Shown here: in pieces, positions 55,630-64,000 of the stretch
Layout of the letters: the number at the start of each line of letters is the position of its first letter
Position numbering within the stretch: the stretch's first letter is position 1
Assembly: GCA_028383305.1 (NCBI GenBank)
Contig: JAOEVD010000007.1
Coordinates: forward strand, 1 to 64,000
Source of the DNA: Candidatus Puniceispirillum sp.
GTDB taxonomy: Bacteria > Pseudomonadota > Alphaproteobacteria > Puniceispirillales > Puniceispirillaceae
Direction: 5' to 3'
Length of the DNA stretch: 64,000 nucleotides
Notes under the pieces: model-generated
Database searches by the model: none
What the model saw: the letters and a program-made list of their open reading frames with translations, nothing else
What the model was told of the DNA's origin: nothing
Made by a program: the position numbers and the translations under genes

Positions 55630-56865
55630 TTGGATAATGGTTTGGTGATAGACAAAACAAATACATTGATTGTGGGCGGAGGTCAGGCCGGCCTTGCGAT
55701 GAGTGCTCATTTACAAAAGTGCGGTGTCAAACATCTCATAATCGAAAAAGATCGCATTGCTGAGCGGTGGCGAACCGCGCGGTGGGATAGCCTTGTTATG
55801 AATGGGCCAGCTTGGCATGATCGGTTTCCAGACAAGCGTTTTGATAATTGGCACCCAGATTCCTTTCCAAACAAAAATGCGGTTGCCAGCTATTTTGAAA
55901 CTTTTGCCAAGCAAATAAATGCCCCCATACATTGCGGGGCAGAGGTCACAAACGTTACCCCATCAAAAAATGATGGCTTTCTGGTTAAAACTAGCAAGGG
56001 TTCGATTAAGGCACGAAATATCGTGGCAGCAACCGGCCCATTTCAAACTCCCATTATTCCCTCGATCATTGCCAATGATCGCGTATCACAAATTCATTCC
56101 TTTAATTATCGCAATCCTGGGCAACTTGATAATGGCGCTGTATTGGTAGTGGGGGCTGGGTCATCGGGCTCACAGATTGCTGATGAATTGCTACGAGCTG
56201 GCCGGAAGGTCTATCTGTCAATTGGCCCACATGAGAGGCCACCCAGGGCCTATCGCGGCAAAGATTTTGTTTGGTGGCTTGGGACATTAGGAAAATGGCA
56301 AATGCAAACGCCGCCCATTGGCAAAGAACATGTAACAATTGCTGTTTCCGGAGCTTATGGTGGTAAGACTGTAGATTTTCGAAAATTTGCGCACCGAGGA
56401 ATGAAGCTTTTAGGGATGACGAAAACATATGCAAATGGGGTCATCACCATCGCTGATGATCTGGCAAAAAATATTGCTGACGGTGATGCAAATTATCTGG
56501 GGCTGTTGGCAGAAGCGGATGAATATATCAAAGTAAATAATCTCGATTTTCCGGCTGAAGAGGATGCAAAACTCATTATGCCTGATCCTGCTTGCCTGAC
56601 AAGCCCAACCCGGCAGCTGCATCTTGAAGATGCAGGGATTAAGACAGTCTTATGGGCAACCGGTTATATGCAGGACTTCAGCTGGCTAAAGGCTGATGTG
56701 TTTGATAATCAAAAAAAGCCATTTCACAAAAAAGGGGTTGCGGCCATAAATGGCATTTATTTCATAGGCTTGCCATGGTTATCGATGCGCGGCTCATCAT
56801 TTATCTGGGGGGTTTGGGAGGATGCCAGATATTTGGCAGCCCATATCGCAAAACACAGATCATGA
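55630..56865 (+). CDS. Flavin-containing monooxygenase / NAD(P)H-FAD oxidoreductase
   Basis: FAD- and NAD(P)-binding oxidoreductase of the CzcO/FMO group, 411 residues. The FAD motif is IVGGGQAGLAMSAHL at the N-terminus and the NADPH motif VLVVGAGSSGSQIADEL is near residue 175; ATGYMQDFSWL is the conserved late motif. TTG start at 55630. Substrate unknown. The gene is convergent with the DUF1028 gene 21 bp away. Confidence 0.87.
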   Translation: MDNGLVIDKTNTLIVGGGQAGLAMSAHLQKCGVKHLIIEKDRIAERWRTARWDSLVMNGPAWHDRFPDKRFDNWHPDSFPNKNAVASYFETFAKQINAPIHCGAEVTNVTPSKNDGFLVKTSKGSIKARNIVAATGPFQTPIIPSIIANDRVSQIHSFNYRNPGQLDNGAVLVVGAGSSGSQIADELLRAGRKVYLSIGPHERPPRAYRGKDFVWWLGTLGKWQMQTPPIGKEHVTIAVSGAYGGKTVDFRKFAHRGMKLLGMTKTYANGVITIADDLAKNIADGDANYLGLLAEADEYIKVNNLDFPAEEDAKLIMPDPACLTSPTRQLHLEDAGIKTVLWATGYMQDFSWLKADVFDNQKKPFHKKGVAAINGIYFIGLPWLSMRGSSFIWGVWEDARYLAAHIAKHRS

Positions 56866-56886
56866 CCTGTGCCACACAATGGTTGC

Positions 56887-57561
56887 CTATTCATCACCAG
56901 GAACCCCGTACTGCGGGGCTTTAGCAGGATCAAGAGCGCGAACGATGTAGTCATCCATCTGAGGCTTGTAAATATGCCATGCCGCCGCAACTGCCTCGAT
57001 AGGGCAATCTTCAGTCCAATCGCATCGCAAATCAGCCATCGGCCATTCCTGTTCACCAACCAATAGCAAGCCTGCGGAATGCAGCGCTCCAGCCTCGCCA
57101 CCAAGAGCCAATGCAGCGCGCATTGCATCAATTAAACGGTCGCCCAAATGACCAGTACCATGATGAAATGCTATAACCATTGCTTCTGGAATGGCTGGAC
57201 TAGCCAATAAATTACCAGCCGCAGCGGCATTGTGGGAGGCAAAATCAGCATGGGTGCCAAGCGATTTTGATCCTGAATAAATGGCCGTATTGCCTCTTGC
57301 GTCAACCGCCAGCAATTGCCGAAAATCAGCATTTTTAGCGGCGTTAATAATCATTTTTACCGCTTCAGGTGCGCCATGTCCTTCCGCCATGGCAAGCAAA
57401 GTTTTTGGCCCTAGACGTGGGTCAGTGATATTCTGGCTGGCAACCACTCCAACGCCGGCTTTTGCATAGGCGCAGCGCGCCGCCACAGCTGGTGATGATG
57501 ACGACACAGCCATTCCAAGCTGGTCAGTTCTTGTGCATCTTGCAACGATTGAGAATGTCAT
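56887..57561 (-). CDS. DUF1028-domain protein
   Basis: 224-residue protein of the DUF1028 family (Ntn-hydrolase-like fold). Typical parts are MTFSIVARC at the start, QLGMAVSSSSPAVAARC and GVGVVASQNITDPRLG. Function is not established in the family. It follows the RidA-like gene by three bases on the same strand, a frequent pairing that suggests shared handling of amino-acid-derived reactive metabolites. Confidence 0.88.
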   Translation of the reverse strand: MTFSIVARCTRTDQLGMAVSSSSPAVAARCAYAKAGVGVVASQNITDPRLGPKTLLAMAEGHGAPEAVKMIINAAKNADFRQLLAVDARGNTAIYSGSKSLGTHADFASHNAAAAGNLLASPAIPEAMVIAFHHGTGHLGDRLIDAMRAALALGGEAGALHSAGLLLVGEQEWPMADLRCDWTEDCPIEAVAAAWHIYKPQMDDYIVRALDPAKAPQYGVPGDE

Positions 57562-57564
57562 AAT

Positions 57565-57987
57565 CTAATTTGTACCTGGAATAACAGCGGTAGCATCAAT
57601 CTCAACAAGCCATTCAGGACGAGCAAGCGCCTGAACAACGAGGCCAGTGCATACTGGATGCACCCCTTTGATATAATCACCCATAGTCCGATAAATTGCC
57701 TCACGGTGCCTGATATCTGTAATATAGACAACGAGCTTAACCAAATGTTCCATCTCACCACCTGATTCGATAATCAATTGCCGGATATTCTGCATCACTT
57801 TATGGGTTTGCATTGATGGGTCTGAGCTTTCAATATTTTTTGCATCATCAAGATTTTGTGGGCATTGACCACGGATCCAGACTGTTTTGCCACCACAGGT
57901 CACAACAGCCTGACATAAATCATTATCCAAATTCTGTTCAGGATATGTTTGTTTGGTATTGAACGGCCGAATGCGTTGATGGGTCAT
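57565..57987 (-). CDS. RidA/YjgF-family protein without the catalytic arginine
   Basis: Rid-family trimeric protein, 140 residues from ATG at 57987 (earlier in-frame ATGs at 57999 and 58035 exist). The C-terminal signature is PEWLVEIDATAVIPG. In true enamine deaminases an arginine lies about 18 residues before this alanine; here it aligns with threonine in VCTGLVVQALA, which places it among non-deaminase Rid groups. Cytosolic; paired with the DUF1028 gene. Confidence 0.82.
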   Translation of the reverse strand: MTHQRIRPFNTKQTYPEQNLDNDLCQAVVTCGGKTVWIRGQCPQNLDDAKNIESSDPSMQTHKVMQNIRQLIIESGGEMEHLVKLVVYITDIRHREAIYRTMGDYIKGVHPVCTGLVVQALARPEWLVEIDATAVIPGTN

Positions 57988-58168
57988 TTTTCGTCTCATT
58001 TTCCAATGGATTAGAAGATTGATGAATTTAGGCACAGATAGACGAAAAGTTAAAACGCAAAGTTGAAAGGAAAATTTTAGGGTTCTAATATCACTCTGAC
58101 CAGCATCTAAAAAAACTGGAGATTGGCAATTAATAACAAATTTTGACCATAAATTTTTTGATTAACCC

Positions 58169-59791
58169 CTAATCAATTGTTTTAAAACGGCTACTCTGGA
58201 TAATTACAACCATGCCAATAGGCATCACAAGAGTGATGAGTAAAACGGTGATGAGAAGCATCCCTAATTCGGAATAATCTGCCGTGGTGACAATGGCATC
58301 ACTTATCTTGTCCTTTACTTCGCGTGTGACGACAAAGGCTTCATTCAGATATTTGGTGCCAAGTGCGCTCGCCGAAAGTGCCAGATTGGTAAATGAAGCA
58401 AAGACGGCAAAAAATGTTGCCTTCATATGGGCTGGAGCATTCCGCGCAATCCAGGCCAAAAGAGGTATCATCGAGACCTGGCCAAGTGGGGATTCGACTG
58501 CGGTATTGATAATCGCAATAAATTTCGCATCAACAATCCCACCACTATAAGCGGCGGTCCATTCATGCAGGCCGTAATACATACCAATACTTGGCAGAAA
58601 CAGCACAGTACCAGCAATGGATAAAATAACAATAATACGCGCAATCGAATTATTCGCCATAAACGGGCGCAACAAGATAATGCCAACAAGGGTCAAAATT
58701 GATGCAATAAGCGAGAGAATGGACAGGAATTGTTCATTGAATAAAAGCTGGTCAATTTCAAACCACGTTAGCCCTGGACCCGGGCTTGGCATTGCCCGAA
58801 AGGTAAAAATAATAACCGCGGTTCCAACAATCATTAGCCGTTTTTCAGGCTGAAGAAAGCGTATCAGCCGTTTCATTAGAAACAATATAATGCCAACTGA
58901 TCCGGCAAAGACAATTTCCTGTGCATAGCCAATATCCGATGTGCCGACGCTTAGGGAAAACACCACAAAGACAAGACTGCCAAGCAGAATTGACCAGTTG
59001 ATTTTAGGTCTCTGATGCGCGCTTATTGGGGTGTGATTTAATTTTCGTATACGGGCGTTGCGATAAGAATGTTGGAGGCGTGCGAGAATGACCCCGGCAA
59101 TCGAGATCGCCGGAATGATCAACGCATAAAGATAGATATTCGCATACAGATCAATTCGCGCAGTGGAGTCAAGGCTATCGACATCACTAAACAAAATAAC
59201 ATTGGCAAGTGAAACCAAAACCGTGCCGCCAATAATGGCAAATCGGCCAAGGGTTTGCATCGTGGTATGCATGATTTTTAGCTGGTCTGGGTCGATATCA
59301 TCGCCATTTTCATCCTGCTCAGGAACCGCCTCAACCGTCATGGCATCGGCCACAACGTCCTGAATGACATAACCGACCGGCCCTAAAATAACGCTGGTTA
59401 CAAACCATGCTTCAACAGGCATGATGCTGGCCATAAATTCGGTATGACCAATCAGCCCAAACATTATCAAAAGGCTGGCGGCAATTACCGCTGCACCAAT
59501 GCCGACGAGATAAGCTTTATATTTCCAAATCAAATCGACCAGATGCCCAAGCGGCATTTTTAACGCCCATGGCAAGCCCGCCCAAAAGCCAAGGCTGGCC
59601 AAAAATGCAGCAGATAAATTCAAATAATCTTTAATAAAAAAAGTGCCGACAATCGCCGTTAGTCCAGAAACACCAGCGGCAAGATAAACCATAAGAGGTG
59701 GAAGATAGCTCCAGCGTAGCTGCTTTGGCAGTTCGCAAAGACCTTGGACAATTGAATGAAGACCACTGTTCATAAAACCAGTATTTAGCAT
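58169..59791 (-). CDS. MFS/BT1-like membrane transporter
   Basis: Membrane protein of 540 residues with 12 or more helices. The early motif GLPWALKMPLGHLVDLIW and the GYVIQDVVADAMTVEAVPE segment are like folate-biopterin transporter (BT1/FBT) or related MFS proteins with a long acidic loop (EQDENGDDIDPDQ). Substrate unknown. It stands alone; a start at Met7 is also possible. Confidence 0.75.
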   Translation of the reverse strand: MLNTGFMNSGLHSIVQGLCELPKQLRWSYLPPLMVYLAAGVSGLTAIVGTFFIKDYLNLSAAFLASLGFWAGLPWALKMPLGHLVDLIWKYKAYLVGIGAAVIAASLLIMFGLIGHTEFMASIMPVEAWFVTSVILGPVGYVIQDVVADAMTVEAVPEQDENGDDIDPDQLKIMHTTMQTLGRFAIIGGTVLVSLANVILFSDVDSLDSTARIDLYANIYLYALIIPAISIAGVILARLQHSYRNARIRKLNHTPISAHQRPKINWSILLGSLVFVVFSLSVGTSDIGYAQEIVFAGSVGIILFLMKRLIRFLQPEKRLMIVGTAVIIFTFRAMPSPGPGLTWFEIDQLLFNEQFLSILSLIASILTLVGIILLRPFMANNSIARIIVILSIAGTVLFLPSIGMYYGLHEWTAAYSGGIVDAKFIAIINTAVESPLGQVSMIPLLAWIARNAPAHMKATFFAVFASFTNLALSASALGTKYLNEAFVVTREVKDKISDAIVTTADYSELGMLLITVLLITLVMPIGMVVIIQSSRFKTID

Positions 59792-60521
59792 TACGCAAAT
59801 TTTTCAAGTTGCAATAGACGTCTGGCAATGTACAAGCCGCAATATTGCTATTGATCGAAAACTATTTTCTGGCAAGGTTAGCGTCATAGCAATTTAAATT
59901 CTAAAACTTTTTCTCTTGCAGTGGTTGACATTAAGTGGCCATGTAGTTTGAGAGCAATAATTTAATGGCTCTGCTTACCTGAAATTTTTAGTTCAAAAAA
60001 ACATGTTTTCAAAATCTGTTGCATATCAAACTTTGATAGCACAAGGGACGCCAGGTCGATGGAAACAAGGAGTTGAAAGACTCCCCTTCCAAGACCAACC
60101 CTTAAGGACCGAGGTGCGTAGGCCTTGGTTCAAGTAACTGTTTCCAAAAGATTAGCGTTCTAGAACAGGAGTTTGTTGCCCTATGGTGTGGGTAAGGTCT
60201 CCAGTATACTTTTACAGAAGAAACAATACTTTTTACTTCTCTCGGTCAATTCCATCTGACCTTCAGCATCGCTTCAAAAAGTGTTAGACCTAATGAAGGG
60301 TGTCGTCAGAAGAGTTTAGAATGGAAACAGTGAGGCATATAGGCAGCAGACTTTGTAAAGCGCTGATCTCGCGCCAGACGCTCTCTCGCATTCAAACACC
60401 TGGCGCAGATACCTATGTTTCTCCCTCTTTTCACTTTCGTTACAAATCATAAAGAAATATGCCTTTGTCGTTGGCCTGTGATTTCACAGGTGACAGTTTT
60501 GTCACCTGTCTAGATATGTAT
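59792..60521. other. 730-bp non-coding stretch with inverted repeats
   Basis: No frame looks coding. Hairpins occur at 60069-60084 (GGAGT-TGAAAG-ACTCC), 60371-60406 (GCGCCAG...CTGGCGC) and 60486-60509, the last being a terminator-like stem for the iron-binding protein gene. The rest of the stretch is unassigned and could be degraded sequence or a small RNA. Confidence 0.4.
60486..60509 (-). terminator. Terminator-like stem after Fe-binding protein gene
   Basis: ACAGGTGAC-AGTTTT-GTCACCTGT forms a 9-bp perfect stem 12 bp beyond the stop codon. The T-run is poor on the minus strand. Confidence 0.5.
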
Positions 60522-61535
60522 TCACCAGCCGATCTCATTGATAATCATTTGGGCAAGTGGGGTGTTTTTGGCTATGTCGGTTAATGACACCTCGTCTATT
60601 TTAAACTTGCCCCAAGACGCGACCTCTTTACTGGGACTCACCTCGGGGTTAACAGGGTATTCATAATTCACCTCGGTATACAAAAGCTGAGCTTCTGGTG
60701 ACGTCAGCCATTCTATGAATTTCACTGCAGCAGCCTGCTTTTTTGAGGCCTTCAGAACTGCAGCAGCTGATATATTTACATGTTGCCCGCGTCCCGTCTG
60801 GTCCAAAAATACGAGGCGCAAGCTATCGGCCCAATTTTTTTGTTCAGGGTTTTTGTTATTGAATTTCATTTTGCCGTAATAGTAGGTGTTCATTAACGCC
60901 ACATCGCATTCACCTGAGTAAATGGCTTTGGCCTGTGCTCGATCATTCCCTTGAGGTTTGCGTGCAAGGTTTTTAACAAGGCCTTTTGCCCATTCACGAG
61001 CCGCAGCCGCGCCATCATTTGCGATAATTGATGCCAGCAACGCACGGTTGTAGACATGACTCCCAACGCGCGTGCATACCCTTCCTTTCAGACTGGGCTT
61101 TACAAGATCCGCAAGACCTAAAACTTCAGACTTTTTAGTCCTTTGAACCGATACTGCAGCGATCCGTGCTCTCAATGAAAGGGCAGTCCATTTATCACTT
61201 TGGTCTCGGAGATGAGCAGGAACTTGTTTTTTGATTTTTGATGAGGACAGAGATGCAAGCAGTCCTGTCTCAGACAATTCATGAACTCTGTTTATATCAA
61301 CTGTAATAACCATATCTGCTGGAGTTGCATCTCCCTCAGATTGAAGCCGCTGAACAAGTCCTTTTGGCGCATAAACAGTTGAAAACGTGATCCCTGTTTT
61401 TTTTGTGTACGCTTCTAAAATTGGCTCCAGCAAAGCTGGCTGGCGGTGTGTGTAGATATTCAAACTCTCAGCTATTGAAGCTTGAAGTGGCACAAAACAT
61501 ATCGCTGCGCAAACTGTTGCTATAAATCTAATCAT
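60522..61535 (-). CDS. Fe(III) ABC transporter substrate-binding protein (FbpA/FutA type)
   Basis: Periplasmic ferric-iron receptor, 337 residues from ATG at 61535, with signal peptide (about 1-20, ending ASIA) and mature start ESLNIYTHRQP. The iron-binding tyrosines are in LYTEVNYEYPVNPEVSPSKE and MNTYYYGKM. Two overlapping Fur-box-like sites directly upstream explain iron control. No permease or ATPase gene follows, so the receptor is an orphan in this window. Confidence 0.92.
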   Translation of the reverse strand: MIRFIATVCAAICFVPLQASIAESLNIYTHRQPALLEPILEAYTKKTGITFSTVYAPKGLVQRLQSEGDATPADMVITVDINRVHELSETGLLASLSSSKIKKQVPAHLRDQSDKWTALSLRARIAAVSVQRTKKSEVLGLADLVKPSLKGRVCTRVGSHVYNRALLASIIANDGAAAAREWAKGLVKNLARKPQGNDRAQAKAIYSGECDVALMNTYYYGKMKFNNKNPEQKNWADSLRLVFLDQTGRGQHVNISAAAVLKASKKQAAAVKFIEWLTSPEAQLLYTEVNYEYPVNPEVSPSKEVASWGKFKIDEVSLTDIAKNTPLAQMIINEIGW

Positions 61536-61549
61536 TTCTACCTCTTTAA

Positions 61550-61593
61550 TAATGAGAATCATTCTTGATTAATAGTGATAATCATTCTCATTA
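61550..61593. promoter_or_regulatory. Paired Fur boxes
   Basis: Two inverted sites, TAATGAGAATCATT and AATCATTCTCATTA, sit in the divergent promoter of the iron-binding protein and fur. Each matches the GATAATGATAATCATTATC-type consensus in most positions. Repression of the receptor and autoregulation of fur are expected. Confidence 0.8.
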
Positions 61594-61668
61594 AAAAAAC
61601 AAGACCATTTCGCAAATATATTTTTTTGCGTAAACTAAATTTTTATTGGATGGGTCGCTGGGAACAGA

Positions 61669-62136
61669 ATGAAAGAAACAAAAGAAAAAATAAGTAAGCA
61701 GCAATCTTTTCAGGAACGCTGCCTTATGATGGACATTCGGATGACAAGTCAAAGGCGGCTGTTAGCAAGTGTTCTCAATGAGTCCAACGACCATCCAGAT
61801 GTCGAGACTATTTATCAGCGTTGCAAAGCAAAGGACGAATCAACATCCATTGCATCGATATACCGTTCATTGAGCCTTTTTGAGGACACAGGTTTAATTG
61901 AAAAGCTTGATATGGGAGATGGTAAAGCGCGTTTTGAAATTAAACGCACGGATCATGACCATTTGTTGGATGTTGAAACCGGACAAATCCACGAATTTAA
62001 AAGTCAAGAATTGCAGCGTTTGATAAAAGAAATCGCAGACGAAATGGGCTTTGACCTCACAGAGCACAGGCTCGAAATCTATGGCCGTAAACAGGGCCGA
62101 ACAGCATGTCGCTGCTACGAAATCAAAATATATTGA
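61669..62136 (+). CDS. fur: Ferric uptake regulator family protein
   Basis: Fur-family metalloregulator, 155 residues. Winged helix with MTSQRRLLASVLNES and SIASIYRSLSLFEDTGLIEKL (about residues 24-85), then the metal-binding dimer domain with DHDHLLDVETGQIHEF. The CxxC structural zinc motif is absent, as in alphaproteobacterial Fur/Mur proteins. Divergent from an Fe(III) receptor across paired Fur boxes, so iron rather than manganese is the likely co-repressor. The N-terminus may start at the ATG of QERCLMMDIR. Confidence 0.9.
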   Translation: MKETKEKISKQQSFQERCLMMDIRMTSQRRLLASVLNESNDHPDVETIYQRCKAKDESTSIASIYRSLSLFEDTGLIEKLDMGDGKARFEIKRTDHDHLLDVETGQIHEFKSQELQRLIKEIADEMGFDLTEHRLEIYGRKQGRTACRCYEIKIY

Positions 62137-62668
62137 GTCTTATCACTAATCATTTGGGCACTTAAATGCCTGAACACTATTTTCTCAAAGTGCGATACTG
62201 GGAAAGAGAATGCAGCACCCTGTTTGGATGATCGTAACTAAGCGTTTAACAATTCCTAAATACACCGCTGAACTGAACTACGCTGAGATGCGTCCTGCCC
62301 TCCCCAACCCCTGTCGCCAAGTCCAATGCGGATTAGGAAACACCCTCAGTAACCCCGGTCCGTTGTCCACGGTCCGTGGAACTGGGTTCTTGGACAATTT
62401 AAACGCAGCAATAATTTAGAACGCAAAAAGCCACCTCAATTGTGAGACGGCTAAGTATCTGATGTATATTTATAATATTTGGTTGCGGGGGCAGGATTTA
62501 CTCAAGATCCTACCATTAATAAGAGGGTATAAAAGCGTTGTAGGGCTCGCATCCGCCGTTGACTGCACTGGGATTACACCGTGATATTTCGACTGTTTAT
62601 GCCTACAGGTTTATCAAAATACGGGCAATGAGCCAGTGTTGCATAACAGCAAAGCCACGCATGACTGG
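62137..62668. other. Intergenic stretch carrying a tRNA-end scar
   Basis: About 530 bp without a convincing gene. It holds a perfect palindrome CCACGG-T-CCGTGG at 62367-62379 and the tRNA 3'-end fragment at 62480-62499. Sequence after the fragment resembles nothing I recognise. Confidence 0.5.
62480..62499 (-). repeat. tRNA 3'-end fragment (probable att site)
   Basis: The minus strand reads AAATCCTGCCCCCGCAACCA, equal to the last T-arm bases, 3' acceptor strand, discriminator and CCA of a tRNA. The A before the discriminator and the CCCCGC match bacterial initiator tRNA-fMet. No tRNA body adjoins it. Integrase-type elements leave exactly such truncated tRNA ends at one junction. Confidence 0.6.
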
Positions 62669-63655
62669 TTAAACTGCGTCGATCACACAGGCTGGAAACA
62701 ATTCTTCGGGCGCAACAAGGCGGGCAGCCAAATATTGCTCAATTGAGTATCTGCAGGCTGTCTCTAGTTCTTTTTGGTTTTGCGCATAGCCGTAGGGCCA
62801 ATAATCCAGGCCCATTGTAGACATAGTTTTTTCCATCGCTTCGTTCAGCCAAGGCAGGGAGAGCCTATTGGCAGATCCCAGCCAGACCTCACGCAGGTCT
62901 TGGATCGCAATGTTACGCGCCTCTGTAAATGCGGCCAATAACGCAACCGGAAGATCAGGGTTCTCATCAACCAGTGACTTGCGCACAGCAATGAGGTGCA
63001 TGATTGGGAAAAAACCTGTTTTTTTATGATATACTCGTTCAGCTGAACCAAAATCTTTGACGATACGGACAATCTCAGGATTGCCGTCGAGGAAAGCCCT
63101 GGGAGGGTTGGGGGCAAGTAACGCATCTATATCGCCACGAAGCAAGAGGTCCTGCAGAGTTTCCCCATCCTTAATCGTTTCAACGACCATACCTTCGGGT
63201 AGGTCAAGTGATAATCGCTCATGCCGCACACCGGTATCTAGCGCACCCGTGCGCCAATGGATGCTGGCCGGGCTAACCCCGTATTCATCAGATAGCAGGC
63301 CACGCATCCATAACGCAGCAGTCATTTGGTACTCTGGCACACCGATGCGTTTCCCTGCCAAATCTGCAAGTTTTTCAACACCACTTCCAGCGCGCGCATA
63401 AAATCCGTTGTGACGGAACGATCGGCTGACAAATGCCGGTATTGCGGTGTAAGCACTCTCGCCGCGTGATACTTGCAAAATATAGCTTGAGATCGATAAC
63501 TCCGTGATGTCGAAACGCGCCTCTTGAACAGCGATCGGAAAGAGCTTGCCAGTCGGCAAAATGCGACTTTCAAATTCCACGCCAGGAATAGAAACTCGCC
63601 CCTCGTGCAGTGGCATACATCTGTCATGATCCCAGGTTGCAAGTGTCAGCCGCAT
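62669..63655 (-). CDS. Pht5/4,5-dihydroxyphthalate decarboxylase-family (binding-protein-like) protein
   Basis: 328 residues with the fold of periplasmic binding proteins but no signal peptide. LTLATWDHDRCMPLHEGRV, the segment FDITELSISSYILQVSRG and GKRIGVPEYQMTAALWMRG match the family that includes 4,5-dihydroxyphthalate decarboxylase and ABC-type aromatic/nitrate-like binders. The ATG at 63655 is preferred because GGGGGA lies six bases upstream; another ATG is at 63670. Substrate unknown; no aromatic degradation genes are adjacent. Confidence 0.82.
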   Translation of the reverse strand: MRLTLATWDHDRCMPLHEGRVSIPGVEFESRILPTGKLFPIAVQEARFDITELSISSYILQVSRGESAYTAIPAFVSRSFRHNGFYARAGSGVEKLADLAGKRIGVPEYQMTAALWMRGLLSDEYGVSPASIHWRTGALDTGVRHERLSLDLPEGMVVETIKDGETLQDLLLRGDIDALLAPNPPRAFLDGNPEIVRIVKDFGSAERVYHKKTGFFPIMHLIAVRKSLVDENPDLPVALLAAFTEARNIAIQDLREVWLGSANRLSLPWLNEAMEKTMSTMGLDYWPYGYAQNQKELETACRYSIEQYLAARLVAPEELFPACVIDAV

Positions 63656-63670
63656 ATGTTTGTCCCCCAT

Positions 63671-64000
63671 CTTATTACAGCAGGTGTAATGATCCTGTAT
63701 TCGTTGGCAAAACCTTATGGTAAGCTACCTGCATCCATGTGACTGCACAGTTTCCAAAGTTGGACTTATAACAATTCTTTTAGCATTGTTGGCAGTCCTT
63801 TTCAGAAAATTATAAATATAGACCCCAGCCAAATGAAGAATAGTAAAAGTAACAAAAAAAGAACCAAGAAAAATATTCGATTTCATTCGCGAGTGATTTG
63901 CCGAGCCGAGTGACATCGTTAAAGACCGTTCATCAATTCGAACCCACGCAACGCAGCTTGCGCATCGTTCTCACCGTCGTTTCAAAAATTGCGTCACTGA
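63671..64000. other. Window-end stretch without a clear gene
   Basis: 330 bp. A 63-codon minus-strand frame (63725-63916) contains one hydrophobic helix (NIFLGSFFVTFTILHLAGVY), but it lacks a ribosome site. No RNA gene is recognisable. Confidence 0.35.

Noticed and set aside
62210..62419. 69-codon plus-strand frame after fur
   Set aside because: Composition is not protein-like and it overlaps a palindrome; no start signal.
63725..63916. 63-codon minus-strand frame with one hydrophobic helix
   Set aside because: No ribosome site, no family resemblance, and it lies in an AT-rich stretch where such frames arise by chance.
63925..63960. TTCGAACCCACG resembling a tRNA T-arm on the minus strand
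   Set aside because: No acceptor stem, anticodon arm or CCA can be built around it.

Overview
The window looks like a piece of a free-living, nutrient-scavenging marine alphaproteobacterial chromosome (SAR116-like or a related Rhodospirillales-type lineage is my guess). This rests on moderate GC, many periplasmic-binding-protein transporters (Dpp/Opp, TRAP-TAXI, TTT, Fbp-type), several sulfatases, an alphaproteobacterial-style Fur without the CxxC tail, and an Entner-Doudoroff gene block. No rRNA, complete tRNA, CRISPR array or intact transposase was found. Identifications come from reading motifs and family resemblance; no database search was run.

Layout. 1-5219: a Dpp/Opp-type ABC importer (binding protein cut by the window edge, two permeases, two ATPases). 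5223-14071: three M20-family amidohydrolases, an aldehyde dehydrogenase, a LysR regulator, a TauD-type dioxygenase and a TauE-type exporter. 14072-14558: a scar with the last 53 codons of a GlnQ/HisP-like ATPase and a piece of an IS3-type orfA. 14559-26447: a less GC-rich block with a ureohydrolase, a DMT transporter, a divergent Fbp/PhnS-type ABC importer, a tyrosine/dual-specificity phosphatase, a SerB-like phosphatase, an Na/Pi transporter with PhoU domain, a second ureohydrolase and a LysR regulator. A roughly 55-bp promoter element with a palindromic core occurs three times: in the ureohydrolase/LysR promoter and, as an inverted pair, between the importer's binding protein and ATPase genes. 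This suggests one regulon for uptake and breakdown of a guanidino- and/or phosphate-bearing compound.

26448-37599: a junkyard (GMC oxidoreductase and yaaA 3'-end remnants) followed by a divergent sulfatase locus: ROK regulator, fused TRAP-TAXI permease, TAXI binding protein and two sulfatases on the minus strand, two more sulfatases on the plus strand. None of the four sulfatases shows a signal peptide, so the logic appears to be import first, desulfate in the cytoplasm. 37620-43857: yaaA, an Atm1-type ABC exporter, an MFS transporter and gamma-glutamyltransferase. 44064-50326: a tripartite tricarboxylate transporter (tctCBA) divergent from a two-component system that is translationally overlapped by an extra periplasmic binding protein.

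50390-54821: a Nei/Fpg glycosylase and a damaged Entner-Doudoroff locus. zwf and pgl look intact, but edd and eda are collapsed into one in-frame Edd(N)-Eda(C) chimera and glk keeps only its C-terminal half. 55085-64000: a flavin monooxygenase, DUF1028 and RidA-like proteins, an MFS/BT1-like transporter, an orphan Fe(III)-binding protein divergent from fur across paired Fur boxes, a 20-bp tRNA 3'-end fragment (probable attachment-site scar), and a Pht5-like binding/decarboxylase-family protein.
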